The notes below the pieces were generated by a model. It was given only the letters and a program-made list of their open reading frames with translations, was not told the origin of the DNA and did no database searches. From Burkholderiales bacterium (GTDB taxonomy: Bacteria; Pseudomonadota; Gammaproteobacteria; Burkholderiales; Burkholderiaceae_C), in assembly GCA_028869035.1 (NCBI GenBank), contig JAGWTL010000100.1, positions 1 to 9,098 of the forward strand: DNA of 9,098 bases, given 5' to 3'. Every line of letters begins with the position of its first letter. Positions within the stretch are counted from its first letter, which is position 1. Positions 1 to 6,123 of this stretch are shown here, one piece after another. Position numbers and translations under genes: made by a program.

Positions 1-15
1 CTTGTTGGCGTTACA

Positions 16-519
16 TCATCGCTTTGATCTGTTGTAAAAAAATACAAAATGCCTTGATGTAAGTGCGATGGAAACGCCAAAAACGATATGAATAATCAAG
101 CTCGGATACATCACTGAGAACCCAAGCTCCCAAGGAGTTTTTTCTCCGAAACTCAACGGAAGAAAGAGGGAGTTTAGGATGACGTAGTAGACAACACCGT
201 AGACTGCCCCGACAGACCATGCAGGAAATCGGCTTTTTGATAGGACAAGAAGGATGAGCAAAGGGGCTGCTGATAGCCAGCCGATGACGAAATGTTCGAT
301 AAACATCAACAGGCGAAACTCCATCTCGGGAAGGCCCGTGAAAAATACTTCAAGTAGTTTTTTCCCATAGTGCCCAACGCGAAGCCCAAGAAGCTGGAAC
401 ATGAAGCCAAATGGAATCATTGCAACCGATGCGATGGTTCCTGACCGAACCGATTCTTTGGCAAAGTCTTTGAACAGCCTCTTTGGGCCTGACGCGTCCG
501 TCATGCATTGCATATTCAT
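16..519 (-). CDS. Small four-helix membrane protein, function unknown
   Basis: I do not recognise this family. With the chosen ATG at 519 the product is 167 aa. Hydropathy read by eye gives four membrane segments at about residues 27-47, 70-93, 102-123 and 134-154, a short charged N-terminus and a basic C-terminus ending NRSKR. Polar residues sit within helices (H76 in helix 2, H144 in helix 4), but there is no catalytic motif I can name. The frame is also open from a TTG at 531. ATG 519 is preferred because a GGA lies 7 nt upstream; ATGs at 513 and 504 are alternatives. Base composition is unlike its neighbours: about 47% G+C over 61-480 by hand count, against 65-70% in sampled rows of the dsb genes, which suggests recent acquisition. 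It is co-directional with dsbG but 78 nt away, beyond a hairpin, so it is probably not part of that operon. It could resemble YagU-like or other small DUF membrane proteins, but I cannot assign one. Confidence 0.7.
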   Translation of the reverse strand: MNMQCMTDASGPKRLFKDFAKESVRSGTIASVAMIPFGFMFQLLGLRVGHYGKKLLEVFFTGLPEMEFRLLMFIEHFVIGWLSAAPLLILLVLSKSRFPAWSVGAVYGVVYYVILNSLFLPLSFGEKTPWELGFSVMYPSLIIHIVFGVSIALTSRHFVFFYNRSKR

Positions 520-579
520 TTTCAATTCCAAGTGGTGTGTGTCTGCGCTGCCTTGAGTGAGCCAGCCTGAAAATGGCGC

Positions 580-619
580 CCGAAGCCTTGGACAGGATCA
601 ACGCGGGCCAAGGCTTCGG
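580..619 (-). terminator. Hairpin straddling the dsbG stop codon, possible terminator
   Basis: A perfect 12-bp inverted repeat, CCGAAGCCTTGG at 580-591 and CCAAGGCTTCGG at 608-619, encloses a 16-nt loop. The dsbG stop (598-600) lies in the loop, and one arm encodes the last residues of the protein. Read on the minus strand, the stem is followed after about 5 nt by a short TTTT at 571-574. This is weaker than a canonical intrinsic terminator, so it may instead be an mRNA-stabilising 3' hairpin. Confidence 0.45.
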
Positions 620-1365
620 CCCAGCATCTCCGCTGACGGCGCGCCTTGCATATTTTTTAGATTGCCGTCGCCGTCTTTATAAAGGGTCGTCGGTGTGGCA
701 GAAAACCCCAGTTGCTGCATCAGCATCTGGTTGGCATCCAGTTGCGCGCGAACTTTTGGCGAGACCTGGGCCAGGGGCTTGATGCCGCCGCTGCCGTGTT
801 GTTGTTCATGCTGGGTCAGCGCCGCCTGCGGATCCTGGGCCGAGAGCAGGGCCGCCGCCTTGCCCGGACTGGTGGGTCCGAGAATAGCCACGATGACATG
901 CCGCACCTGAACCTTGCCGGCCTTGACCCAGGGTCTGGCATCCTTCCAGAACTTGTTGCAGTACGGGCAGTTGGGATCGGTGAATGTGTAAATGACACGC
1001 GGGGCATTTTTGGCGCCATCGGCAATCCAGCTGCTGCCCTCAAGCAGCTTCCAGACTTTCTCGGTCATGGGTTTGCTGACCAGCCTGTTCAGCGGTTCCT
1101 GGCTCAGGTCCACGCCTTGTGCATCGATCATGGCGCCGACGATCGCCTGTTTGCCGTCGGCAGTAAGGTAGATGGCCAGCGGCTGCTGCTCGATCATGCC
1201 GGCATAGCCGCTCAGTCCACCGGGCGCGTCGAACGTCCCGATCACCTCAACCCCTTTGGCTTCGAGCGCCTTGATCGGTGCGGGCCAGTCTTTGGCCTGT
1301 GCGCCCATAGCCATGCCGAGCAAGCCCAGAAAAACTGCAAATTGAACATATGGTTTTTTGATCAT
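598..1365 (-). CDS. dsbG: Thiol:disulfide interchange protein DsbG
   Basis: This is a periplasmic disulfide isomerase/reductase of the DsbC/DsbG family. Family members correct wrong disulfides and protect single cysteines from over-oxidation, and are kept reduced by DsbD. The 255-aa length is close to the usual one. A signal peptide covers about residues 1-24 (hydrophobic core, then GAQA before KDWPAP). The N-terminal dimerisation domain has the family segment TFDAPGGLSGY (44-54). The thioredoxin-fold domain carries the active site DPNCPYC (C133, C136) followed by NKFW, and a cis-proline at T224-P225 (SATPTTLY). The CPYC motif and the KFWKDARPW segment fit DsbG rather than DsbC, which has CGYC. 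The ATG is 7 nt after the stop of the TlpA-like gene, with an AAGGAA upstream, so it is the last gene of a dsbD–tlpA-like–dsbG operon. A hairpin lies over its stop codon. Assignment is firm from sequence similarity. Confidence 0.95.
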   Translation of the reverse strand: MIKKPYVQFAVFLGLLGMAMGAQAKDWPAPIKALEAKGVEVIGTFDAPGGLSGYAGMIEQQPLAIYLTADGKQAIVGAMIDAQGVDLSQEPLNRLVSKPMTEKVWKLLEGSSWIADGAKNAPRVIYTFTDPNCPYCNKFWKDARPWVKAGKVQVRHVIVAILGPTSPGKAAALLSAQDPQAALTQHEQQHGSGGIKPLAQVSPKVRAQLDANQMLMQQLGFSATPTTLYKDGDGNLKNMQGAPSAEMLGRSLGPR

Positions 1366-1372
1366 GGGAAAT

Positions 1373-2209
1373 CTATTCCTTGGTTGAGAGAGTGGTGCGT
1401 GTGCGCAATGGGTTCAACTTGCTGGCCAGGGAGGCGGCCGACAGCTCGCCCAGGTGGGTGTCGGCCAGTCGTCCGCTGGCATCGTAGAACAGCGTGGTCG
1501 GCAGTCCTGTCGAGCCGACTGCACGGCCCAGTTCGGCGCCGGGGTCGAGCACCACATTGGCCAGACTCAGTGCGCTGGCGTTCAGGTAGCGCAAAGCGGT
1601 CGCCGCGTCTTCGCTCTGGTTGGCGAAGACAAAAGTGACCCCGGTTTCCCGCTGCTGTGCCTCGGCGAGGACTGGCATTTCGCGGCGGCAGGGCGGGCAC
1701 CAGCTGGCCCAGAGGTTGACCACCATGGGTTGGCCCTTGGCAAGCGCAGCGAGTTCTGTCGATTCGCCTGCGAGTGTGATCAACGCCACTTTGGGCAGGG
1801 CCGGTCTGGGAGTGCTGTCGAAGGCGCCGAGTGCACCCGACATCGCTGCCCAGGCCAGCGCACCGGCGGTCAGGCCCAGGGCCAGCGGCTTGCGCAGCGC
1901 CGCGCGGCGCCAGCCGCGCCAGATCGCCACCAGCAAGGCCGCAGCCAGGCCGGCCCAAGGTGAAAAGCCGCCATCACGAATGTCCAGGATGGACCACGGC
2001 GCGGCGCGGTACAGGTCAAACCATGTCGCGACGAAGGCAATGCGTGCGACCAGCAGCCCGGCCCACGCCATGTCGGACAAGACGTTGACGATGCCCGCTT
2101 GCTGACGCCGCCCGACCAGGTGGCCGACTCCGGCCGCCACCAGCAGGGACGCCAGCACGAGCAGATGGCTGACTTGCACGGAGAAAGGGCCGAGATTGAC
2201 GTTGAGCAT
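1373..2209 (-). CDS. Membrane-anchored TlpA-like thiol-disulfide oxidoreductase with Lgt-like N-terminal half
   Basis: A 278-aa protein in two parts. Residues 1 to about 128 hold several hydrophobic segments (about 12-32, 47-64, 85-99 and 108-128). The stretch VARIAFVATW…WSILDIRDGGFSPWAGL (54-88) resembles the central part of prolipoprotein diacylglyceryl transferase (Lgt). The Lgt histidine (in SFHG) is replaced here, and the C-terminal half of Lgt is absent, so transferase activity is unlikely. Residues about 135-265 are a TlpA/ResA/DsbE-type thioredoxin domain with WASWCPPC (C171, C174) and a cis-proline in TGLPTTLF (P237), presumably facing the periplasm. The likely role is a thiol reductase passing electrons from DsbD to periplasmic targets. 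The start is fixed by the junction: dsbD ends with TGA 2 nt before this ATG, and an AAGGAG inside the last dsbD codons is the ribosome site, so translation is probably coupled. It corresponds by position to the gene called dsbE in the P. aeruginosa cluster. A CcmG role is unlikely because no ccm genes are nearby. Confidence 0.9.
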   Translation of the reverse strand: MLNVNLGPFSVQVSHLLVLASLLVAAGVGHLVGRRQQAGIVNVLSDMAWAGLLVARIAFVATWFDLYRAAPWSILDIRDGGFSPWAGLAAALLVAIWRGWRRAALRKPLALGLTAGALAWAAMSGALGAFDSTPRPALPKVALITLAGESTELAALAKGQPMVVNLWASWCPPCRREMPVLAEAQQRETGVTFVFANQSEDAATALRYLNASALSLANVVLDPGAELGRAVGSTGLPTTLFYDASGRLADTHLGELSAASLASKLNPLRTRTTLSTKE

Positions 2210-2211
2210 GC

Positions 2212-3999
2212 TCAGGCTCCTTGTTTCGCGCGCGCCAGGCGGGCCAGAAATTCGGCGGCATCGAGCTCGCCGATGATGCGCTCGGCACGGCGTTCCTTGC
2301 CATCGGGGCCGATCAGCAGCATGGTCGGCGGTCCGAGAATCTGGTGGGTGCGCATCAGCGCCTGATCGTTCGCATCGTTGGCCGTCACGTCGGGACGCAG
2401 CAACTGCATGCCGGCCAAAGCCTGTTGCACCCGCGGCTCGGCAAATACCTTGCGTTCGATCACGTCGCAGGACACGCACCATTCGGCGTAAAAATCCACC
2501 AGCGTCCACTGCCCGCGCTGCCCGGCCTCGGCGATACGGGTTTCGAGCGCTTGTTGTGTCTTGACCGGCCCGAACCGGGTCATGAAGTCATAACCGACCG
2601 CCGCCTGCGCGGACGTGATATCTCTTGCCTGGAAGGCCAGCGGCTGCAGGGGGTTCTGGGCGCCCCCGGCCGCGCCGATCACCATCGCGCCGCCCCACAG
2701 GCCAAGCAGCAACGCCAGGTAACGGGACATCAGGCGTCCGCTGCCCATGCCGAGCTTCTGGCCCAGCGCCAGCAAACTCAGTGCGATGGCCAGCAACCAG
2801 GCGCCCCACAGGCCCAGCGTCAGCGCCGCAGGCAATACCCGCGCCACGAACACAATGGCGGTACCCAGCAGGACAAAGCCGAACAGCGCCTTGACCCGGT
2901 TCATCCAGTCGCCAGGACGCGGCAGCAGCCGTGCGCCCAGCGTGCCGACCAGCAACAGCGGCACACCCATGCCCAGGCCCATGGCAAACAGGACCAGGGC
3001 GCCGGTCACGACATCGCCGGTATTGCCGATATAAAGCAGCGCGCCGGCCAGGGGCGCGGTCATGCAGGGGCCGACCAGCAGCGCCGACAGCACGCCCATC
3101 GTGGCAGCGCCCGCCACCGTGCCGCCGCGCCGGCCCTGGCTGGCGTTGTTGAGGCGGTTGCGCAGCACAGCGGGCAGTTGCAGTTCATAAAATCCGAACA
3201 TGGCCAGCGCCAGCACGACAAACACCAGACCGAAGGTGCCCAGCATCCAGGGGTTCTGCAACACGGCCTGCAGATTGGCGCCGGCCAGCGCCGCGGCCGC
3301 GCCGACACCGGCGTAAGTCAGCGCCATCGGCAGCACGAAGGCCAGCGAGAGGATAAAACCGCGCCTGGGACTCGCGCCGCTGCCCGCGATCAGGCTCGAG
3401 AGAATCGGCACCATCGGCAGCACGCAGGGCGTGAATGCCATCAGCAGCCCCAGGCCGAAGAACACGACAAGCATCCAGCCCCTATTGATGCGCGACAGGC
3501 GTTCGGCCAGGTCCTGGTCTTCGCCGAGCGCGCCCGGGGGCGCCGGGTTCGGACGGGTCGTGGCCGAATCGGCCGGGACTGCCGGCGTTGCCGCGACATC
3601 GGCCAGATGGACGCGCCGGGTCTGCGGCGGGTAGCAAAGACCCGCATCGGCGCAGCCCTGCCAGCCGATGGTCAGCGCACGGGCATCGGTTGCATTGACC
3701 AGGACGCTGACCTGGTCGTGATAAACCTCGCTTTCGCCGTAGGTCTCATCGGTTTTGAGCGTGCCGGCCGGCCACTTGACCTGCAGCGCACCACCGACGG
3801 GGTCGGCTTCGACCTTCATTTGCTGGCGATAAAGGTAATACCCCTTGCTGATCGTCCAGTTCAGGCCGATCTGGCCATCGGCTTGCCTGGTAACGTCCAG
3901 TCGAAAAGCCTGCCCCACCGGCAGAAAATCCTGCTGGGCATGCGCCGGCAGAGCCCACAACACGGGCGCCATCACGATCAACCACAACAAACGCAGCAT
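2212..3999 (-). CDS. dsbD: Thiol:disulfide interchange protein DsbD
   Basis: DsbD is the inner-membrane reductase that moves electrons from cytoplasmic thioredoxin to periplasmic partners such as DsbC/DsbG and TlpA-like proteins. Numbered from the ATG at 3999 (595 aa), it has a signal peptide at about 1-21 (ending PAHA) and an N-terminal alpha domain with GCADAGLCYPP (C116, C122). A membrane domain of about eight helices (roughly 174-445) carries TPCVLPMVP (C192) and VGPCMTAPLAG (C312). The C-terminal thioredoxin domain has AEWCVSC (C508, C511) and GPPT as the cis-proline loop. All six relay cysteines of the family are present, so it should be functional. The frame opens at an ATG at 4029, but that has no ribosome site and would place a charged, cysteine-containing extension before the signal peptide. 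ATG 3999 has GAAGG at good spacing. It is the first gene of the dsb operon, divergent from the response regulator across a shared control region. Confidence 0.96.
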   Translation of the reverse strand: MLRLLWLIVMAPVLWALPAHAQQDFLPVGQAFRLDVTRQADGQIGLNWTISKGYYLYRQQMKVEADPVGGALQVKWPAGTLKTDETYGESEVYHDQVSVLVNATDARALTIGWQGCADAGLCYPPQTRRVHLADVAATPAVPADSATTRPNPAPPGALGEDQDLAERLSRINRGWMLVVFFGLGLLMAFTPCVLPMVPILSSLIAGSGASPRRGFILSLAFVLPMALTYAGVGAAAALAGANLQAVLQNPWMLGTFGLVFVVLALAMFGFYELQLPAVLRNRLNNASQGRRGGTVAGAATMGVLSALLVGPCMTAPLAGALLYIGNTGDVVTGALVLFAMGLGMGVPLLLVGTLGARLLPRPGDWMNRVKALFGFVLLGTAIVFVARVLPAALTLGLWGAWLLAIALSLLALGQKLGMGSGRLMSRYLALLLGLWGGAMVIGAAGGAQNPLQPLAFQARDITSAQAAVGYDFMTRFGPVKTQQALETRIAEAGQRGQWTLVDFYAEWCVSCDVIERKVFAEPRVQQALAGMQLLRPDVTANDANDQALMRTHQILGPPTMLLIGPDGKERRAERIIGELDAAEFLARLARAKQGA

Positions 4000-4043
4000 A
4001 AGTGCCTTCACATCACATGGAGCGCGCATCTTTGCGCGGCCAG

Positions 4044-4071
4044 ATTAAGGCTGCGTTAACGCTGGGATAAT
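4044..4071 (+). promoter_or_regulatory. PmrA/QseB-like direct repeat and candidate regulator-gene promoter between dsbD and the response regulator
   Basis: TTAA half-sites start at 4045 and 4056, exactly 11 nt apart (ATTAAG, 5 nt, GTTAAC), with a degenerate ATAA a further 11 nt on at 4067. Read on the minus strand the first pair is GTTAAC, 5 nt, CTTAAT, close to the PmrA/QseB-class box (cTTAAt-N5-cTTAAt). GATAAT at 4066-4071 is a good -10 for the response regulator gene. The repeat would then cover the -35 region, as in activator-dependent promoters, giving a leader of about 30 nt. Binding by the adjacent regulator, and control of dsbD from the same site, are inferred. Confidence 0.5.
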
Positions 4072-4108
4072 TAAAGGCCTGGATACTATCTGGCATGGAG
4101 GACAGGCC

Positions 4109-4774
4109 ATGCGCGTGTTGCTGATTGAAGATGATGAGCTGATTGCGCACGGCATCCTGGCCGGCCTGCGCGCGCACGGTTTGACGGTCGATGGTGTGCG
4201 CACTTCGGTACAGGCCGAGGCCGCCCTGTCGGCGGTGCATTGTGACGTGGTGATCCTCGATCTCGGGCTGCCCGACGAGGACGGCATGCGCCTGCTGCAG
4301 CGCTTGCGGGCCCAAGGCATGGCGCTGCCCGTGTTGATACTGACCGCGCGCGACGCCGTCGAAGACCGCGTGGCCGGGCTGCGCGCCGGCGCGGACGACT
4401 ATCTCCTCAAGCCTTTCGACCTCAACGAGCTGGTGGCCCGCCTGCAAGCCTTGCTGCGCCGCGCCGCCGGACGCAGCGTCGATGTCATCGAGCACGGCCC
4501 GCTGCGCCTTGATCCGGCCAGCGGCGAAGTCTCCCTGCACGGACGCGCCGTCGCTTTGTCACGGCGCGAACTGGCGCTGCTGGCCGCCCTGCTGCATGCG
4601 GGTGGACGCATCCTGAGCCCCGACCAGCTGAAAGACAGCCTTTACGATTTCAGTGAAGAAATCGAAAGCAACGCCCTCAGTGTGCATATCCATCATTTGC
4701 GGCGCAAGCTGGGGGCCGATGTGATCGAAACGGTGCGTGGCATGGGTTACCGGTTCAGTGCGGGGAAAGCATGA
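4109..4774 (+). CDS. dsbR: OmpR/PhoB-family response regulator (QseB/PmrA-like, probable DsbR)
   Basis: A 221-aa cytoplasmic transcription factor controlled by phosphorylation. The receiver domain (about 1-115) has the acidic pocket E7-D8-D9, phospho-acceptor D51 (ILDLGLPDEDG), switch T79 (LTA) and K101 (LLKPFD), so every conserved phosphorylation residue is present. A winged-helix DNA-binding domain (about 125-218) contains LSRRELALL, ESNALSVHIHHLRRKLG and TVRGMGYRF, typical of the QseB/PmrA/TctD branch. The ATG has GGAGGA at 4097-4102. Its stop overlaps the kinase start by an ATGA, so the two are co-translated. The gene is divergent from dsbD. By synteny, as I remember it, with P. aeruginosa PA2476-PA2480, this is the DsbR counterpart. 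The family call is firm; the symbol rests on neighbourhood. Confidence 0.93.
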   Translation: MRVLLIEDDELIAHGILAGLRAHGLTVDGVRTSVQAEAALSAVHCDVVILDLGLPDEDGMRLLQRLRAQGMALPVLILTARDAVEDRVAGLRAGADDYLLKPFDLNELVARLQALLRRAAGRSVDVIEHGPLRLDPASGEVSLHGRAVALSRRELALLAALLHAGGRILSPDQLKDSLYDFSEEIESNALSVHIHHLRRKLGADVIETVRGMGYRFSAGKA

Positions 4775-6123
4775 CACTCAGGCTGCGCTTGTTGCTGATG
4801 ATCGGCATCTCGATGATCCTGCTGTGGGGCGCAGTCGCGCTCTGGATGCTGCACGGTCTGGACAAGGAAATGCACCGCACCCTGGACCAGCGGCTTGCCA
4901 TGTCGGCGCACATGGTGGCCGGGCTGATGTCGCAAAACCCCGCCGCCTGGGATGGCCGCACCGGGAAAGCGGGCGCATCGACGTTGAGCCTGCCGGCGGC
5001 GGCAAAAGGCCTGGCATGCCAGGTATCGCTGCGTGGCGAAGTGATCGCGCGTACACCGGGCGCCGTGCCCGAGGCGATGGCGACGGCCGCGTCGGCCCTC
5101 GGCTTTTTCGACCGCGAAATCAGGGGAGAACACTGGCGCAGCTACACCCTGGAATCACACGGTTTGCGGGTCACCACGTCCGATCGCCTGAACGAGCGGG
5201 ATACGCTGCTGGGCAATGTGATGCTTGCGGCGGCAGTGCCCTTTGTCGTCGCCCTGGTGGGCAGCCTGGCGGTGCTGTGGTTCGGTGTGGGAAGCGGCTT
5301 GCTGCCGCTGGAGCGCCTGCGGCAGGCGCTGGCCAGCCGTACGGCGGAGACTTTGACACCGATTCCAGACAAACCCATGTCGCGCGACTTGCTGCCGCTG
5401 GTCAATACCCTGAACCATCTGCTGGGGCGGATGAGCGTGACGATCCGCCGCGAACGTCGCTTCACCAGCGATGCTGCGCATGAATTACGCACGCCGCTCA
5501 CCGCGATCAAGACCCATCTTCAGGTCGCGCGCATTACCCGCGGCAAGGACACCGAAGAGGCCATGGATTACGCTGAAGAGGGCGTGGCGCGGCTTCAGCG
5601 CACGCTCTCTCAGCTGCTGACGCTGTCAGAAGTGGAAGGCGCTTTTTCCTGGGATGACGGGCGCGTCGCAGAGGCCCACGAAGTAGCCCGCCTCGCGATG
5701 CGCGACGCAGTACCCGATGCGCCTGAGCAGATCGCGCTGGACAGCGACGGCAACCGCGCCGAACTGGCGCTGCCCCAGGCGCTGGCAGTCACCGCACTGC
5801 GCAACCTGCTTGACAACGCCTTGCGCCACTCCCCTGCCGCCAACAGCGTCAGGCTGGAGATACGCCGCTCGCCGGAAACAATCAGTTTTCACGTGTTCGA
5901 TCGCGGGCCGGGACTCAGCGATGACGAACTGGCGCTGGCGACGCAGCGCTTCTGGCGGCGCGGATCAGGTCGAGGCAGCGGACTGGGCTTGTCCATCGTT
6001 GCCGCCATTGCCGAGCGCTTCGGCGGATCGTTCGAATTGCTGCAGAGGAGCGATGGTGGTCTGGAGGCGAGATTGACACTTCCATGCTCAGCTGCGCAGG
6101 CGTTTGAGCAAGCCGGCCGTTGA
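4771..6123 (+). CDS. dsbS: QseC-like sensor histidine kinase (probable copper/thiol sensor DsbS)
   Basis: A 450-aa inner-membrane kinase partnered with the preceding regulator. Membrane helices are at about residues 7-28 and 149-172, enclosing a periplasmic domain of about 120 residues. The N-terminal layout resembles the two-component sensor kinase N-terminal domain of QseC. A HAMP-like linker (about 173-225) leads to the H-box FTSDAAHELRTPLTAIKTHL with H237. The ATPase domain has N345 and N349 (RNLLDNALRHSP), D377RGPG, F394 and GSGLGLSIV (402-410), so it should be catalytically complete. The periplasmic domain contains only one cysteine, C83 (LACQVSL). In P. aeruginosa DsbS, as I recall, a periplasmic cysteine near position 82 binds copper, so C83 is the candidate ligand. 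The only other cysteine, C439, is in the cytoplasmic tail. The last 11 codons and the stop overlap the 3' end of pgi on the other strand. Kinase identity is firm; copper sensing is inferred from synteny. Confidence 0.93.
   Translation: MTLRLRLLLMIGISMILLWGAVALWMLHGLDKEMHRTLDQRLAMSAHMVAGLMSQNPAAWDGRTGKAGASTLSLPAAAKGLACQVSLRGEVIARTPGAVPEAMATAASALGFFDREIRGEHWRSYTLESHGLRVTTSDRLNERDTLLGNVMLAAAVPFVVALVGSLAVLWFGVGSGLLPLERLRQALASRTAETLTPIPDKPMSRDLLPLVNTLNHLLGRMSVTIRRERRFTSDAAHELRTPLTAIKTHLQVARITRGKDTEEAMDYAEEGVARLQRTLSQLLTLSEVEGAFSWDDGRVAEAHEVARLAMRDAVPDAPEQIALDSDGNRAELALPQALAVTALRNLLDNALRHSPAANSVRLEIRRSPETISFHVFDRGPGLSDDELALATQRFWRRGSGRGSGLGLSIVAAIAERFGGSFELLQRSDGGLEARLTLPCSAAQAFEQAGR

Noticed and set aside
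598..1365. Assignment of this gene as dsbC
   Set aside because: The active site is CPYC rather than CGYC, and the flanking segments (TFDAPGG, KFWKDARPW) match DsbG.
712..1638. Open frame on the plus strand opposite dsbG and the TlpA-like gene
   Set aside because: It crosses a gene boundary on the coding strand, has no domain signature, and both real genes there have intact active-site motifs.
2210..2509. N-terminal extension of the TlpA-like frame up to 2509
   Set aside because: The extra 100 residues are out-of-frame dsbD sequence rich in arginine. The ATG at 2209 has a ribosome site, and the protein there begins with a membrane helix.
4000..4029. Upstream ATG for dsbD at 4029
   Set aside because: No ribosome site, and it would put a charged extension before a normal signal peptide. 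The region also forms a 5-bp GC hairpin (4023-4038), more likely leader than coding.
2221..4059. Long open frame on the plus strand opposite dsbD (612 codons)
   Set aside because: It mirrors dsbD, which carries all six family cysteines and other motifs. The antisense product is rich in Q, H, R and A with no recognisable domain, as expected from the complement of high-GC codons.
4056..4089. Promoter made of TTAACG (4056) and TACTAT (4084) for the response regulator
   Set aside because: The spacer is 22 nt, too long for a sigma-70 promoter. GATAAT at 4066 with the half-sites over the -35 region fits better.
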